This document shows positions 10,253-19,810 of a stretch of DNA of 64,000 nt, in pieces. The stretch is taken from positions 229,334 through 293,333 of the forward strand of contig NZ_VOHS01000006.1 in NCBI RefSeq assembly GCF_007896845.1, given 5' to 3'. The DNA is from Chitinophaga pinensis. GTDB taxonomy: Bacteria; Bacteroidota; Bacteroidia; Chitinophagales; Chitinophagaceae. Positions within the stretch are counted from its first letter, which is position 1; each line of letters starts with the position of its first letter. A program made the translations under genes and the position numbers. Under the pieces are notes generated by a model. The model worked only from the letters and a program-made list of their open reading frames with translations, had not been told where the DNA came from and ran no database searches.

Positions 10253-10388
10253 TTGGATAGTTGTTTTGAGGGTGATAAAAAATAAAAACTATGTTGATAT
10301 TGTAATGGTTACATACTGTGGATATTGATATGGTTACTACATAGGTCTTTACTACAGGTTATAGGCTGTTCAGTCGCTACAGGTCTTT

Positions 10389-11456
10389 ATGCAATCGTTT
10401 GCGCAATATAGTAAAAAATATGGATCATGGAAGGAATTAGTAACTTTGTATTCTATGATGAATCCAGAATTTTACAGACAGCCTGTAGCATGGACAGGAC
10501 GGATAGATGGTACAGACGAAGAATTACTGCGTTGGCACCAGCGTATCACACCAGTGAACCTGTTGACAGGATCATTGCCATCATTAAAGGCGCATCAGCA
10601 GGGTATTGCATTTCTTGGATTTGCAAGCGATGAGGGTGTACGCCGTAATAAGGGCCGTGTAGGCGCAGCTGAAGGTCCGGCGGCACTGAGAAAGGCAGCC
10701 AGCAATTTTCCTGTTCATTTTGACAGTGAGCTGGTACTGGCAGATGTAGGAGATGTGATATGTAAGAATCAGCTGCTGGAAGAAGCACAACAGACATTAT
10801 CAGATACTGTACTGACTATACGCAAGGCCGGTTATCTGCCGGTATTACTGGGTGGTGGCCATGAGATCACTTATGGACATGCACATGGTATTTATGAACA
10901 CCTGCGTCTGCGTAAACGTGGAGAGAAATTAGGGCTGCTGAATTTCGATGCGCATTTTGATCTGCGTATGAAAGGAGAGGAGGGAAGTACTTCCGGTACA
11001 GGTTTCTGGCAACTGGCACAGGACTGTAATCTGGAAGGCGTACCATTTCATTATCTGGCACTGGGTATTCAGGCAAACAGTAATACACAGCAGCTGTTTC
11101 GTATCGCAGGTGACCTTGATGCACAGTATGTGGATGCAGACGCTTTTCATCTGCAGGATAAAGCGCTTTTACATGCCGCTATCGGTCAGTTTCTGAGAGA
11201 TGTGGACCATGTATACCTGACAATAGATCTGGACGTTTTTTCGGCTGCTTTTGCCCCCGGGGTGAGTGCCACTGCCTATAATGGTATCAGACCTGATGGT
11301 TTGTTTCTGGAATGTTATCGTAATATTCTTCAGAGTGGTAAACTGGCAGGTATTGATATCGCAGAACTGAACCCTTCTCTTGATGTGGATAACCGTACTG
11401 CAAAACTGGGCGCTGCCTTCTTATTTGAAATGATCAGCAATCTGCATTACCACTAA
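10389..11456 (+). CDS. hutG: Formimidoylglutamase (arginase/agmatinase family)
   Basis: 355-residue ureohydrolase-fold enzyme. Binuclear manganese ligands are visible in 'LGGGHEITYGHAHG' (~157-170), 'LNFDAHFDLR' (~184-193) and 'TIDLDVFSAAFAPGVS' (~279-294). Family members act on agmatine, arginine or N-formimino-L-glutamate. With hutHUI close by on the same strand, hydrolysis of formiminoglutamate to glutamate and formamide is the best reading and would complete the histidine pathway. The first ~50 residues are variable, and a start at the later ATG near 10455 is possible. It is separated from hutI by the GH5 gene, so it needs its own promoter. Confidence 0.9.
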   Translation: MQSFAQYSKKYGSWKELVTLYSMMNPEFYRQPVAWTGRIDGTDEELLRWHQRITPVNLLTGSLPSLKAHQQGIAFLGFASDEGVRRNKGRVGAAEGPAALRKAASNFPVHFDSELVLADVGDVICKNQLLEEAQQTLSDTVLTIRKAGYLPVLLGGGHEITYGHAHGIYEHLRLRKRGEKLGLLNFDAHFDLRMKGEEGSTSGTGFWQLAQDCNLEGVPFHYLALGIQANSNTQQLFRIAGDLDAQYVDADAFHLQDKALLHAAIGQFLRDVDHVYLTIDLDVFSAAFAPGVSATAYNGIRPDGLFLECYRNILQSGKLAGIDIAELNPSLDVDNRTAKLGAAFLFEMISNLHYH

Positions 11457-11564
11457 TAGTAACATATAATTGCTGTCTGCAATATCTTGTCGTTTTCCCC
11501 CGTAAAGTGCTGCGTATTTCCCGCAATTCTTTCCGGGGGATTGTCTTTTCTTACATGGCTTTTT

Positions 11565-11572
11565 TATATTTG
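11565..11572 (+). promoter_or_regulatory. Bacteroidota promoter (TTG-N21-TATATTTG)
   Basis: TATATTTG matches the TAnnTTTG -7 consensus and a TTG lies 21 bp upstream at 11541-11543. It is 21 bp before the ATG of the secreted protein at 11594. Confidence 0.5.
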
Positions 11573-11593
11573 GAACATTAAAACAAAATTGCC

Positions 11594-12193
11594 ATGAAAT
11601 TGATCCCCAAAACAGCTGCGATAGCGGCGGTCATGTTATGTTCCACACTGTTGGCAGATGCCCAGAAAATTAAAGTACAGGAAGGCGATGTCACCGTATT
11701 AAAAGAACAGACTGAGGTTAACACCGAATTCACTTATGACAATGTAAAAGTGGGCGAGTTCGATAATGAGGATGATTATATCCAGAAGAAAAAAGACGAT
11801 TACAACAAAAAAGAAGCTGGGAAGGGAGATACATGGGCTACTGCGTGGAAAGCGGACAGAGAGTCCCGTTTTGCTCCCAGATTTAATGAAATGTTCACTG
11901 AAGGTTCCAATGGTATCAAAGCAGGTAATTTTCCTGCTGCGAAGTATACCCTGATCTTTAAGACCACTTTTATTGAACCCGGCTTCAATGTAGGGGTGAT
12001 GCGCAAAAACTCTTATATCAACGGAGAGATCTGGATCGTTGAAACGGCTGATAAAAGTAAAGTGGTAGCAAAGGTATCTGTGGATAAAGCACCCGGCAGA
12101 ATTGCCTTCGGAATGGACTTTGACACCGGTGCACGTATTACGGAGTCATATGCGATGGCAGGAAGGACCTTTGGTCGTTATGTGCGGAAGTAG
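11594..12193 (+). CDS. Conserved hypothetical exported protein
   Basis: 199-residue protein whose family I do not recognise. A signal peptide is clear: 'MKLIPKTAAIAAVMLCSTLLADA' with likely cleavage before 'QKIKV'. The mature part is rich in charged residues at first ('DYIQKKKDDYNKKEAGKGD') and becomes beta-rich toward the end. It has no cysteines in the mature region and no membrane segments, so it is likely periplasmic or secreted. It has its own promoter-like element and a long hairpin after it, so it is a single-gene unit. The function is unknown. Confidence 0.75.
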   Translation: MKLIPKTAAIAAVMLCSTLLADAQKIKVQEGDVTVLKEQTEVNTEFTYDNVKVGEFDNEDDYIQKKKDDYNKKEAGKGDTWATAWKADRESRFAPRFNEMFTEGSNGIKAGNFPAAKYTLIFKTTFIEPGFNVGVMRKNSYINGEIWIVETADKSKVVAKVSVDKAPGRIAFGMDFDTGARITESYAMAGRTFGRYVRK

Positions 12194-12232
12194 AAGAGAA
12201 TTAAGCATTGAGTTCTCTGATTGATTGAAATT

Positions 12233-12298
12233 ATATTAGTAAGGGTGCCGTTATTCAGACTTGAATAACGGCACCCTTACTAATATAGCGGCTTTTTT
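12233..12298. terminator. Long perfect hairpin between convergent genes, bidirectional terminator
   Basis: A perfect 25-bp inverted repeat (12233-12257 and 12262-12286) with a 4-nt loop is followed on the plus strand by six to seven T near 12292-12298. It sits between the stop of the exported protein and the stop of purU. Confidence 0.75.
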
Positions 12299-12302
12299 AA
12301 TT

Positions 12303-13166
12303 TTAGAATACGATCGTCTTGTTACCGTGTACAATCACCCTGTCTTCCACGTGGGCCACTACAGCCCTTGTCAGTACTTGTCTTTCAATATCACGTCCCA
12401 GCATCACGAGGTCATTGACGGCATGGCGGTGACTCACACGCGCTACATCCTGATCAATGATCGGCCCTTCATCCAGATCGTCGGTGACATAATGCGCTGT
12501 GGCACCGATCAGCTTCACGCCGCGTGTATAGGCATTCTTATAGGGATTGGCGCCAGCAAAAGCAGGGAGGAAGGAATGATGGATATTGATGATCTTTCCG
12601 GGGAATGTGCTGACGAATGAAGGAGAAAGTATCTGCATATAACGCGCAAGCACGGTAAAATCGGCTTTTGCGTCCTGTATCAGCTGAATGGCTTCCTTTT
12701 CCCTTATGGCCTTATTACCGGCATCTACGGGCAGATAATGGAAGGGAATACCGAAATCCTCTGTCAATTTTCTCAGGTCTTCATGGTTGGAGATGACCAG
12801 TGGGATGTCTACGGGTAATTCCCCGCTGCGCCAGCGCCATAGCAATTCCATGAGGCAATGGTCGTAGCGGGACACCATAATTGCCATTTTCTTACGGTGA
12901 GAAGTGTAATCTATACGCCATTCCATTTTCAGGGGAGCGGCTACTTTGTCCTGGAATTGTTTTTCCAGTTCTTCCATGGTAACGAGGGTATTTTCCAGAT
13001 GAAAAACCATACGCATAAAGAAGAGGCCTTCCTTCGGATCGGTGCTGTGCTGGCTTGCATCGAGGATGTTTGCACCGCAGGTAAAAAGGAACTGTGACAC
13101 CCCGGCAACTATACCGGGCCGGTCAGGACAGCAGATGAGCAACCTGCCGGTAATATCGGTTTGCAT
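12303..13166 (-). CDS. purU: Formyltetrahydrofolate deformylase
   Basis: 287-residue enzyme hydrolysing 10-formyltetrahydrofolate to formate and tetrahydrofolate, which balances one-carbon pools and supplies formate for purine synthesis. An N-terminal ACT domain ('[19 protein letters not shown]', residues ~8-26) precedes the formyltransferase-fold catalytic domain, with '[10 protein letters not shown]' (~200-209) carrying the active-site histidine and '[20 protein letters not shown]' (~222-241) the catalytic Asp. The reading frame is open further upstream to 13235, but those residues are not PurU-like and would reach into the next gene, so I chose the ATG at 13166. Divergent from the phosphodiesterase at 13234. 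Confidence 0.93.
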   Translation of the reverse strand: MQTDITGRLLICCPDRPGIVAGVSQFLFTCGANILDASQHSTDPKEGLFFMRMVFHLENTLVTMEELEKQFQDKVAAPLKMEWRIDYTSHRKKMAIMVSRYDHCLMELLWRWRSGELPVDIPLVISNHEDLRKLTEDFGIPFHYLPVDAGNKAIREKEAIQLIQDAKADFTVLARYMQILSPSFVSTFPGKIINIHHSFLPAFAGANPYKNAYTRGVKLIGATAHYVTDDLDEGPIIDQDVARVSHRHAVNDLVMLGRDIERQVLTRAVVAHVEDRVIVHGNKTIVF

Positions 13167-13210
13167 AAAAATAGGTATATATATTCTCAGTAAAATACTA
13201 AATGTTATTT

Positions 13211-13218
13211 TACTTTTG
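13211..13218 (+). promoter_or_regulatory. Bacteroidota -7 promoter element (TACTTTTG)
   Basis: TACTTTTG matches TAnnTTTG, 15 bp before the ATG of the YfcE-like gene, implying a very short leader. Confidence 0.4.
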
Positions 13219-13233
13219 GCCCAATTTTGACGC

Positions 13234-13725
13234 ATGAAGAAGATAGGATTGATGTCAGATACGCACAGTTATCTCCATCCGGACGTATACAGATATTTCG
13301 AAAAAGTTGACGAGATCTGGCACGCCGGAGACATTGGTAACGTGGAACTGGCGGATAAACTGGAGGCTTTTAAGCCCTTCCGTGCGGTATATGGGAATAT
13401 TGATGGCGCTGATTTACGTGTCCGCTATCCGCTGCATCTGCCCTTTGAAGTGGAACAGGTGAAAGTTTTTATGACACATATTGGCGGATATCCGGGCAAA
13501 TATGCGCCCGGGGTCAAAGATCTGTTGAAAGAGCATACACCCAAATTATTTATTTGCGGGCATTCTCATATACTAAAAGTAATGCCCGACCCCGCTATGC
13601 AGCTGGTGCATATCAATCCGGGAGCCTGCGGTATACAGGGATGGCATAAAGTCAAAACCCTGGTGCGGTTCGATTTATCAGAAGGAAATATCAGTCAGCT
13701 CGAAGTTATTGAGCTGCCTAAGTAG
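13234..13725 (+). CDS. YfcE/MJ0936 family metallophosphoesterase
   Basis: 163-residue calcineurin-like phosphoesterase. Binuclear metal motifs are in order: 'GLMSDTHSY' (~5-13), 'WHAGDIGN' (~29-36), 'VYGNIDG' (~52-58), 'MTHIGGYPG' (~80-88) and 'FICGHSHI' (~109-116). Length and motifs match the small YfcE-type phosphodiesterases, which hydrolyse model phosphodiesters; the natural substrate is uncertain. It is followed 9 bp later by the DUF4421 gene and may be co-transcribed with it. Confidence 0.9.
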   Translation: MKKIGLMSDTHSYLHPDVYRYFEKVDEIWHAGDIGNVELADKLEAFKPFRAVYGNIDGADLRVRYPLHLPFEVEQVKVFMTHIGGYPGKYAPGVKDLLKEHTPKLFICGHSHILKVMPDPAMQLVHINPGACGIQGWHKVKTLVRFDLSEGNISQLEVIELPK

Positions 13726-13734
13726 CGGAATGCA

Positions 13735-14871
13735 ATGTGTAATATTATTCAGAACTGTCAAATGATGCTGAGATGGCTAACTTTATTGCCGGTGTGCCTG
13801 CTTTTTTGTGTAGCTGTTTCTGCACAACAGAAAACCTCGCTGTTTAAAAAGGCCACCCGGTGGCTGGAAGCGGAAAATGATTCCAATTATATCGAAGAGC
13901 ATACAAAGGATATCACATTTCGCGTTTTCGGCTCCCGTAAATACAATAACTACGATATCGTGGATAACGGCATCGTAGACGGCAGTATTACGGATAATGG
14001 CCTCGTTAACTCTAAAAACTCAAAAGAAGTCTTATATCGCCCCAATACCCCCTTTAACGTGGGTGTAGGTGTCAACTACCGCTTTATTGCGGTGAATATT
14101 GCCTTTAACCTGCCCGCCATCAACAAAGACAAAGGTGAATACGGCAAGACCAAAATGCTGGACCTCCAGACGCATATCTACACCCGTAAACTGGTAGTTG
14201 ATTTTTATGGTCAGATATATGAAGGGTACTACATCGCCAATACCCGAAGGCTGATCAATAGCTTCGGATCCAATGCCGGATCCAACAACGTGGAAATGAT
14301 CCGCCCGGATGCAAAAAACGTGAATCTCGGACTGAACGTGCAGTATGTCTTTAATGCGAAACGCTTTTCCTACCGTGCTGCTTATCTGCAAAACGATTAC
14401 CAGAAAAAGAGTGCCGGTTCCTTCCTCGTGGGTGGAGAGGTTTTCGGCGTGAGAATGAAAGGTGATTCAGGCCTGATTCCTTCCTATATTCAGAAAACCG
14501 GTTTCTTCAACGGAGAGAACTTCTACAGGACCCGTATCTTCAGCGGCGCAGCCAATGCGGGTTATGCACATACTTTTGTATATAAACAGCACTGGTTCAC
14601 CACCCTGTCTTTCAGTGGCAGTCTGGGGGTGAATTATACGGTGATGAACCGGATCAATCAGGTTGATCTGAAAAAAGCAGGTATCCAGTTCAACAACAAT
14701 ATCCGTGTTTCCCTTGGATATAATTCCAGCCGTTACTTTGCAGGTATTCATTACGTATACCTGACCACACGGAGTCAGTCGCCCGTGCCTGATACTTATC
14801 AGACGATGGGGGCGGGCAACTTCCGTATCAGCCTTGCCAGAAGATTTACACTGAAGAAACAGCTGTTCTAA
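13735..14871 (+). CDS. DUF4421 family predicted outer-membrane protein
   Basis: 378-residue (or 369-residue) exported protein that resembles the Bacteroidota family DUF4421. A hydrophobic signal segment 'MMLRWLTLLPVCLLFCVAVS' ends before 'AQQ', so the ATG at 13762 may be the true start; the upstream ATG adds nine polar residues. The mature part has many alternating hydrophobic/aromatic strands ('VNYRFIAVNIAF', 'GLNVQYVFNAKRFSYRAA') and ends in 'RISLARRFTLKKQLF', consistent with a beta-barrel in the outer membrane. The function of the family is unknown. It ends 7 bp before the convergent HD-domain gene. Confidence 0.78.
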   Translation: MCNIIQNCQMMLRWLTLLPVCLLFCVAVSAQQKTSLFKKATRWLEAENDSNYIEEHTKDITFRVFGSRKYNNYDIVDNGIVDGSITDNGLVNSKNSKEVLYRPNTPFNVGVGVNYRFIAVNIAFNLPAINKDKGEYGKTKMLDLQTHIYTRKLVVDFYGQIYEGYYIANTRRLINSFGSNAGSNNVEMIRPDAKNVNLGLNVQYVFNAKRFSYRAAYLQNDYQKKSAGSFLVGGEVFGVRMKGDSGLIPSYIQKTGFFNGENFYRTRIFSGAANAGYAHTFVYKQHWFTTLSFSGSLGVNYTVMNRINQVDLKKAGIQFNNNIRVSLGYNSSRYFAGIHYVYLTTRSQSPVPDTYQTMGAGNFRISLARRFTLKKQLF

Positions 14872-14877
14872 AACCGA

Positions 14878-15507
14878 TTACAGCGATTGTAGCTCTGTCA
14901 GCAGGTTCTGACGGGCAATTGTTTCGCGTTGTTCGCGGAAGCCTTCGGTTTTATAGATGGAAGGCTGATCCAGAAAATGCTGTAATACTTTCTTTCTGCC
15001 TGCATTATACACATCATCAGTATAGATATGATACTCTTCACGTATCTGCTTTGCATAACCTGCATATACATCTGCTGTTGTGCCCAGTATAGAAAGGTCG
15101 AAATCGAGGAAATAGTCCAGATCCGGATGAGCGTTTGCGTTGACATGCGTTTTGGTGGCACGGATGAAGTGCATCACACCTTCGATATCAGCCGCAGGAT
15201 AGCTGGTCTGCCATAGGTATTCAGCAGCAGCCATGGCGCTTTGTTCCTCGTTATCCGCCCGTTTTACATCATAAATGAGATCATGAAAGAAGATGGCCAG
15301 CAGAAAATTTTCATTGTCTGCAATGAGGTCGCTATGCTCCAGTTGTAACTGCAACAGGGCATAGAGATGGTGTAAGTTATGATAATGACGGTCTGTGGCT
15401 GAATAGTGCCTGATAATCAGTTCGAAGCCCTGATCTATCAGTGCCTGGCTTTTGGTATATGGTTCCAGCAATTGATTCCAGACGTTGTTTAAAGTATCTA
15501 TCTGCAT
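14878..15507 (-). CDS. HD-superfamily metal-dependent hydrolase-like protein
   Basis: 209-residue cytosolic protein resembling predicted HD-type phosphohydrolases. Metal ligands are visible as 'RHYHNLHHLYALL' (~38-50) and 'IFFHDLIYD' (~71-79), the latter being the HD dyad, with a later Asp in 'LDYFLDFDLSILG' (~125-137). Such proteins hydrolyse nucleotides or phosphate esters, but no substrate can be assigned here. Transcribed convergently with the DUF4421 gene; the aconitase gene lies upstream on the same strand, behind a terminator. Confidence 0.8.
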   Translation of the reverse strand: MQIDTLNNVWNQLLEPYTKSQALIDQGFELIIRHYSATDRHYHNLHHLYALLQLQLEHSDLIADNENFLLAIFFHDLIYDVKRADNEEQSAMAAAEYLWQTSYPAADIEGVMHFIRATKTHVNANAHPDLDYFLDFDLSILGTTADVYAGYAKQIREEYHIYTDDVYNAGRKKVLQHFLDQPSIYKTEGFREQRETIARQNLLTELQSL

Positions 15508-15524
15508 AGGGGTAAAGGTAAAAA

Positions 15525-15557
15525 TAAAAATCCCGCCTGCAGAAGCAGACGGGATTC
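15525..15557 (-). terminator. Terminator after aconitase gene
   Basis: A 12-bp stem with one mismatch (15529-15540 with 15545-15556) and a 4-nt loop is followed, on the minus strand, by a T-rich run. It lies 22 bp after the aconitase stop. Confidence 0.75.
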
Positions 15558-15578
15558 TTTATCATTTATAGCCGTAGG

Positions 15579-17852
15579 CTACTGTGCTTTTTTAGCAAAC
15601 TGTGCGCGGATTACGTTCAGTGCACCACCCGCTTTGAACCACTCGATCTGTTGTTCATTGTAGGTGTGGTTTACCAGTATTTCGTCTTTGCTGCCGTCTT
15701 TGTGGTTAGCCACGACAGTCAGCTGTTTGCCGGGAGCGAAAGTGGTCAGACCATTGATATCAAAGGTATCATCTTCGAGGATCTTATCGTAGTCTTCTTT
15801 GTTGGCGAAGGTCAATCCCAGCATACCCTGTTTTTTCAGGTTTGTTTCGTGGATACGGGCGAAAGATTTCACCAGAATAGCACGAACGCCCAGATGACGT
15901 GGTTCCATAGCAGCGTGTTCGCGGCTGGATCCTTCACCATAGTTTTCATCACCTACTACTACTGAACCGATGTTCGCCGCTTTGTAAGCACGCTGTACAA
16001 CAGGTACGCCTGCGTATTCGCCTGTCAGCTGGTTTTTAACGGTATCAGTTTTATCGTTGTATGCGTTCACCGCACCGATCAGCATGTTGTTAGAGATGTT
16101 GTCGAGGTGACCACGGTATTTTAACCACGGACCGGCCATAGAGATGTGGTCAGTAGTACATTTACCTTTTGCTTTGATCAGCAGTTTCAATCCTTTCAGA
16201 TCAGTACCTTCCCATGCAGCGAATGGCGCCAGCAGTTGCAGACGATCGCTGGTTGGGGATACGATTACCTGTACACCGCTACCATCAACAGCAGGTGCCT
16301 GATAACCCGGATCATCTACTGAGAAGCCTCTTGCGGGCAGTTCGAAACCGGTAGGTTCGTCCAGCATTACTTCCTGACCATCTTTGGCTTTCAGTTTATC
16401 CGTCAGCGGGTTGAACGTAAGGTCACCAGCGATGGCGAAAGCTGTAACGATTTCCGGAGAAGCAACGAAAGCATGTGTTGCGGCCAGACCATCATTTCTC
16501 TTCGCGAAGTTACGGTTGAAGGAAGTGATGATAGAGTTCTTACGGTTAGGATCATCGATGTGACGAGCCCACTGACCGATACAAGGACCGCAGGCATTAG
16601 CCAGTACAATACCGCCGATCTGGTCGAATGTATTTAACAGACCGTCTCTTTCGATGGTATAACGTACCAGTTCAGAACCCGGTGTGATAGTATATTCCGC
16701 TTTAACGTCGAGGTTTTTATCAACCGCCTGTTTCGCGAGGGAAGCAGCACGGGAGATATCTTCGTAAGAAGAGTTGGTGCAGGATCCGATCAGGGCAACT
16801 TCCAGTTTTTCCGGCCAGTTGTTTTCCTTTACAGCCTGTGCGAATTTGGAGATAGGCCATGCTAAGTCCGGCGTGAACGGACCGTTTACATGTGGCTCCA
16901 GTTCGTCGAGGTTGATCTCAATAACCTGATCGTAATATTTGGAAGGATCTGCGTATACTTCTGTATCAGGACGCAGGTGTTCTTTTACACCATCAGCCAG
17001 TGCAGCGATTTCCTGACGCTCAGTAGCATTCAGGTATGCAGCAATTTTGGTATCATAAGCGAATACGGAGCAGGTTGCACCGATTTCAGCACCCATGTTA
17101 CAGATGGTGCCTTTACCGGTAGCGCTCAGGCTATCAGCACCTTCACCGAAGTATTCAACGATGCAGCCTGTACCACCTTTTACGGTCAGTACACCTGCAA
17201 CTTTCAGGATAACGTCTTTTGGAGACGTCCAGCCGCTCAGTTTACCAGTTAATTTAACACCGATCAGTTTTGGCATTTTCAGCTCCCATGGTAAGCCTGC
17301 CATCACGTCTACTGCGTCAGCACCACCCACACCGATAGCGAGCATACCCAAACCACCTGCATTGGGTGTATGTGAGTCTGTTCCGATCATCAGACCGCCC
17401 GGGAAAGCATAATTTTCCAGTACAACCTGGTGAATGATACCAGCACCCGGTTTCCAGAAACCAATGCCATATTTGTTTGAAATAGAAGCCAGAAAGTCAT
17501 ATACCTCCTTATTCGTGTCCACAGCAGTCGCCAGGTCTTCTGCAGCGCCTGTCTTTGCCTGAATGAGGTGATCACAGTGTACAGTAGAAGGGACTGCTAC
17601 TTTATCACGACCACAGGTCATGAATTGTAACAGGGCCATCTGTGCAGTAGCATCCTGCATCGCTACGCGATCGGGTGCAAACTCCACATAAGACTTTCCA
17701 CGCTCAAACGCTGTAGTGGTCGGAGCATATAAGTGAGCATATAAAATCTTCTCAGACAGTGTGAGCGGGCGTCCTAGCATTTTACGGGTAGCTTCCACCT
17801 TACCCGGCAGTGCCGCATACACTTTTTTAATCATTTCGATATCAAACACCAT
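15579..17852 (-). CDS. acn: Aconitate hydratase
   Basis: 757-residue [4Fe-4S] enzyme of the citric acid cycle, isomerising citrate to isocitrate. The cluster cysteines appear in '[11 protein letters not shown]' (~357-367) and '[13 protein letters not shown]' (~419-431). Substrate motifs include '[20 protein letters not shown]' (~158-177) and, in the C-terminal swivel domain, '[17 protein letters not shown]' (~644-660). Length and motifs point to the mitochondrial-type aconitase common in Bacteroidota rather than AcnB. It is a single-gene unit with an upstream TAATTTTG element and a hairpin after it. Confidence 0.96.
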   Translation of the reverse strand: MVFDIEMIKKVYAALPGKVEATRKMLGRPLTLSEKILYAHLYAPTTTAFERGKSYVEFAPDRVAMQDATAQMALLQFMTCGRDKVAVPSTVHCDHLIQAKTGAAEDLATAVDTNKEVYDFLASISNKYGIGFWKPGAGIIHQVVLENYAFPGGLMIGTDSHTPNAGGLGMLAIGVGGADAVDVMAGLPWELKMPKLIGVKLTGKLSGWTSPKDVILKVAGVLTVKGGTGCIVEYFGEGADSLSATGKGTICNMGAEIGATCSVFAYDTKIAAYLNATERQEIAALADGVKEHLRPDTEVYADPSKYYDQVIEINLDELEPHVNGPFTPDLAWPISKFAQAVKENNWPEKLEVALIGSCTNSSYEDISRAASLAKQAVDKNLDVKAEYTITPGSELVRYTIERDGLLNTFDQIGGIVLANACGPCIGQWARHIDDPNRKNSIITSFNRNFAKRNDGLAATHAFVASPEIVTAFAIAGDLTFNPLTDKLKAKDGQEVMLDEPTGFELPARGFSVDDPGYQAPAVDGSGVQVIVSPTSDRLQLLAPFAAWEGTDLKGLKLLIKAKGKCTTDHISMAGPWLKYRGHLDNISNNMLIGAVNAYNDKTDTVKNQLTGEYAGVPVVQRAYKAANIGSVVVGDENYGEGSSREHAAMEPRHLGVRAILVKSFARIHETNLKKQGMLGLTFANKEDYDKILEDDTFDINGLTTFAPGKQLTVVANHKDGSKDEILVNHTYNEQQIEWFKAGGALNVIRAQFAKKAQ

Positions 17853-17888
17853 GGAAAAAAAATTTATGACCTATTAGAAAATGCATCG

Positions 17889-17896
17889 CAAAATTA
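17889..17896 (-). promoter_or_regulatory. Bacteroidota -7 promoter element (TAATTTTG)
   Basis: TAATTTTG on the minus strand, 36 bp upstream of the aconitase start. Confidence 0.4.
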
Positions 17897-18068
17897 ATTA
17901 AATTAAGCCAGTTTATAAAAGACATGTAGGCGACTGTCTGCAAGTTGAGCTCATAGACAACCGGTTACCCTACCGGTTCACAAAGTAAATGCCACTAATT
18001 CACTGCCAACGCACTATCAGTCAACTCCGGCGGCAAAACCTGGACTTGTTTTTGACCCGGGATTGTAA

Positions 18069-18076
18069 TAAATTTG
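18069..18076 (+). promoter_or_regulatory. Bacteroidota -7 promoter element (TAAATTTG)
   Basis: TAAATTTG ends only 4 bp before the ATG of the PspC gene, so this would give a nearly leaderless transcript if used. Confidence 0.3.
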
Positions 18077-18080
18077 ATAT

Positions 18081-18302
18081 ATGAACCGATTTAAAGATTT
18101 CGTGGAATGGCAGGCCTTTGGAGTCTGTACAGCTATCGGCAATAAGCTTGGGATAGCTACCTCACGTATCCGTTTGTTTTTTATCTATACCTCATTCGTT
18201 ACGATGGGCTCTCCGCTTATCGTCTATATGATCATGGCTTTCTGGGTGAATATGAAAAATTATATCCTGAATGCCCGCAGAAACCCCCTTAGGTACTTAT
18301 AG
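18081..18302 (+). CDS. PspC domain-containing protein
   Basis: 73-residue small membrane protein with a PspC domain. The pattern 'FGVCTAIGNKLGIATSRIRL' (~17-36) is the family signature, followed by a hydrophobic helix 'FFIYTSFVTMGSPLIVYMIM' (~37-56). In enterobacteria PspC belongs to the phage-shock envelope-stress response; short Bacteroidota homologues are common and less studied. No other psp genes are nearby. The C-terminal tail is basic. Confidence 0.85.
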   Translation: MNRFKDFVEWQAFGVCTAIGNKLGIATSRIRLFFIYTSFVTMGSPLIVYMIMAFWVNMKNYILNARRNPLRYL

Positions 18303-18924
18303 TTTCCATCTAGGCTTATCAGTTAACCTCGGGCAATTTAAATAATTGACAGATGCATCCCGCTCAGGGACATGTTATTGGCATCTTATGCGATAATATG
18401 TACAATATATTGTTATGTCTGTTGCGCGTTGCTGCACGCATTCCACCGGAAACGGCCATCCCTTTTTCATACATGCAGGGAATCAAGGGAGGATATCCAG
18501 CCCATAGCTGTTATTATCTGTTGTTTCGAAGTACAAGCTGACTACACCGCTATTACACCGTCATTTATTCGTTTATGAACGGATAGATAATGGCGTAGTC
18601 GCGGTATACCTTCATTGTAATACGGAGAGATTTGTTGTAACCGACTATAAACTAATTATTTAAGGGTGTTTTGAACGTAGCAGGTATATAATGTCCACGG
18701 TGTTAACTTATTATACACTATATGATACCCTTTGTGCATGTGAATAGCTGCTGTACACACAAAAAACGTTAAAAGAGGAGATTTTTTATATTTTTTCTTA
18801 TTTATTTTCAATTGATTATAATCTTCAGGCCTCAGAGACTTCTTTAAATTCAATATGTCTTTAGAATCCGGGTATACCTTGCCTTTATAATTGCCATAAA
18901 ATTTTAACCAAATACACGATAAAG
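18303..18924. other. 622-bp stretch without a convincing gene
   Basis: Only short open frames with gene-unlike composition occur here. An imperfect inverted repeat lies at about 18539-18600, with 'gactac' and 'gtagtc' at its ends; it may be the terminator of the PspC gene or a structured leader. The last 150 bp are AT-rich and presumably hold the promoter of the DUF4382 lipoprotein gene. Confidence 0.5.
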
Positions 18925-19728
18925 ATGAAAATGCCTTCACTGAAACATGTGGCAAGTGGTATGCTGCTTTTAAGTACCGCGTTATTAATGTCTGCCTGTT
19001 CGAAAGACGACAATCAGGGCAAAGCCCGTATTCAGGTCGCACTGACCGATGATCCCGGAGATTTTAAAGCTGTTTACATCGATGTGCAGGAAGTGAACGT
19101 CAACTACAATGACAGTGATGATAATGGATGGCAGGCTTTACCCGGCATGAAAAAAGGACGGTATAACCTCCTGACCCTTGTCAATGATAAGGATACTGTA
19201 TTGGCGGATGCGGAAATCACTTCCGGTACTATCAAGGAAATCAGACTGGTATTGGGGGATAATAACTGGGTAGTGACCAACAATGGTGATTCTGTTAAGT
19301 TGCAGACGCCCAGCGGACAGTCATCCGGTATAAAACTGAAGATCAATATGCCGGTATCAGGTGGTATTCTTTACAAATTGTTATTAGATTTCGATGTGGC
19401 AAAATCTATACACGAAGCGGGCAATTCAGGGAAATATATCCTGAAACCTGTTATCAGAACTGTACTCGAAGCACAAGGTGGAAGTATTCAGGGCGTAGTA
19501 TTACCGGCAGTGTTACCTTCAGCAGTATTGGTCCTGAATGGACAGGATACGATAGCAAGTACTTACTCCGGTATTGGCGGTGCTTATTTCCTCAAGGGAA
19601 TCGCTGCAGGCAGTTATTCACTGCATTATATTTCTGTTGATTCAACGCTGCAACCGGCCATCAGACAAAGTGTTGTCGTAGAAACAGGTAAAATAACGAA
19701 AATAGATACACTGACGTTAATTCGGTAA
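18925..19728 (+). CDS. DUF4382 domain-containing lipoprotein
   Basis: 267-residue predicted lipoprotein. The signal peptide ends in the lipobox 'LMSAC', putting the lipidated cysteine at residue 25. Residues ~33-180 match DUF4382: 'ARIQVALTDDPGDFKAVYID' opens the domain, followed by 'YNLLTLVNDKDTVLADAEI' and 'IKEIRLVLGDNN'. The last ~70 residues ('SIQGVVLPAVLPSAVLVLNG') look like a carboxypeptidase-regulatory type beta-sandwich. Probably anchored in the outer membrane or periplasm; the function of the family is not established. Single gene with a strong terminator. Confidence 0.85.
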   Translation: MKMPSLKHVASGMLLLSTALLMSACSKDDNQGKARIQVALTDDPGDFKAVYIDVQEVNVNYNDSDDNGWQALPGMKKGRYNLLTLVNDKDTVLADAEITSGTIKEIRLVLGDNNWVVTNNGDSVKLQTPSGQSSGIKLKINMPVSGGILYKLLLDFDVAKSIHEAGNSGKYILKPVIRTVLEAQGGSIQGVVLPAVLPSAVLVLNGQDTIASTYSGIGGAYFLKGIAAGSYSLHYISVDSTLQPAIRQSVVVETGKITKIDTLTLIR

Positions 19729-19762
19729 TAGTAGTGGATATCTGTTACAGACAAGCATAAAC

Positions 19763-19796
19763 AAAAAATCCATCTGCTTTGGCGGATGGATTTTTT
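19763..19796. terminator. Bidirectional terminator
   Basis: A hairpin with arms 19763-19777 and 82-96 of the same hundred (12 perfect outer pairs) has an A-run on the left and a T-run on the right, between the convergent DUF4382 and 134-residue protein genes. Confidence 0.85.
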
Positions 19797-19810
19797 GTTG
19801 CGTGTTTATC

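Noticed and set aside
12303..13235. Longer purU start at 13235
   Set aside because: The extra 23 residues are not PurU-like and the frame would run into the start of the divergent gene at 13234; the ATG at 13166 begins the ACT domain.
18353..18578. Two short overlapping frames of 62 and 68 codons
   Set aside because: No homology-type motif, low coding character and mutual overlap in a region that looks intergenic.
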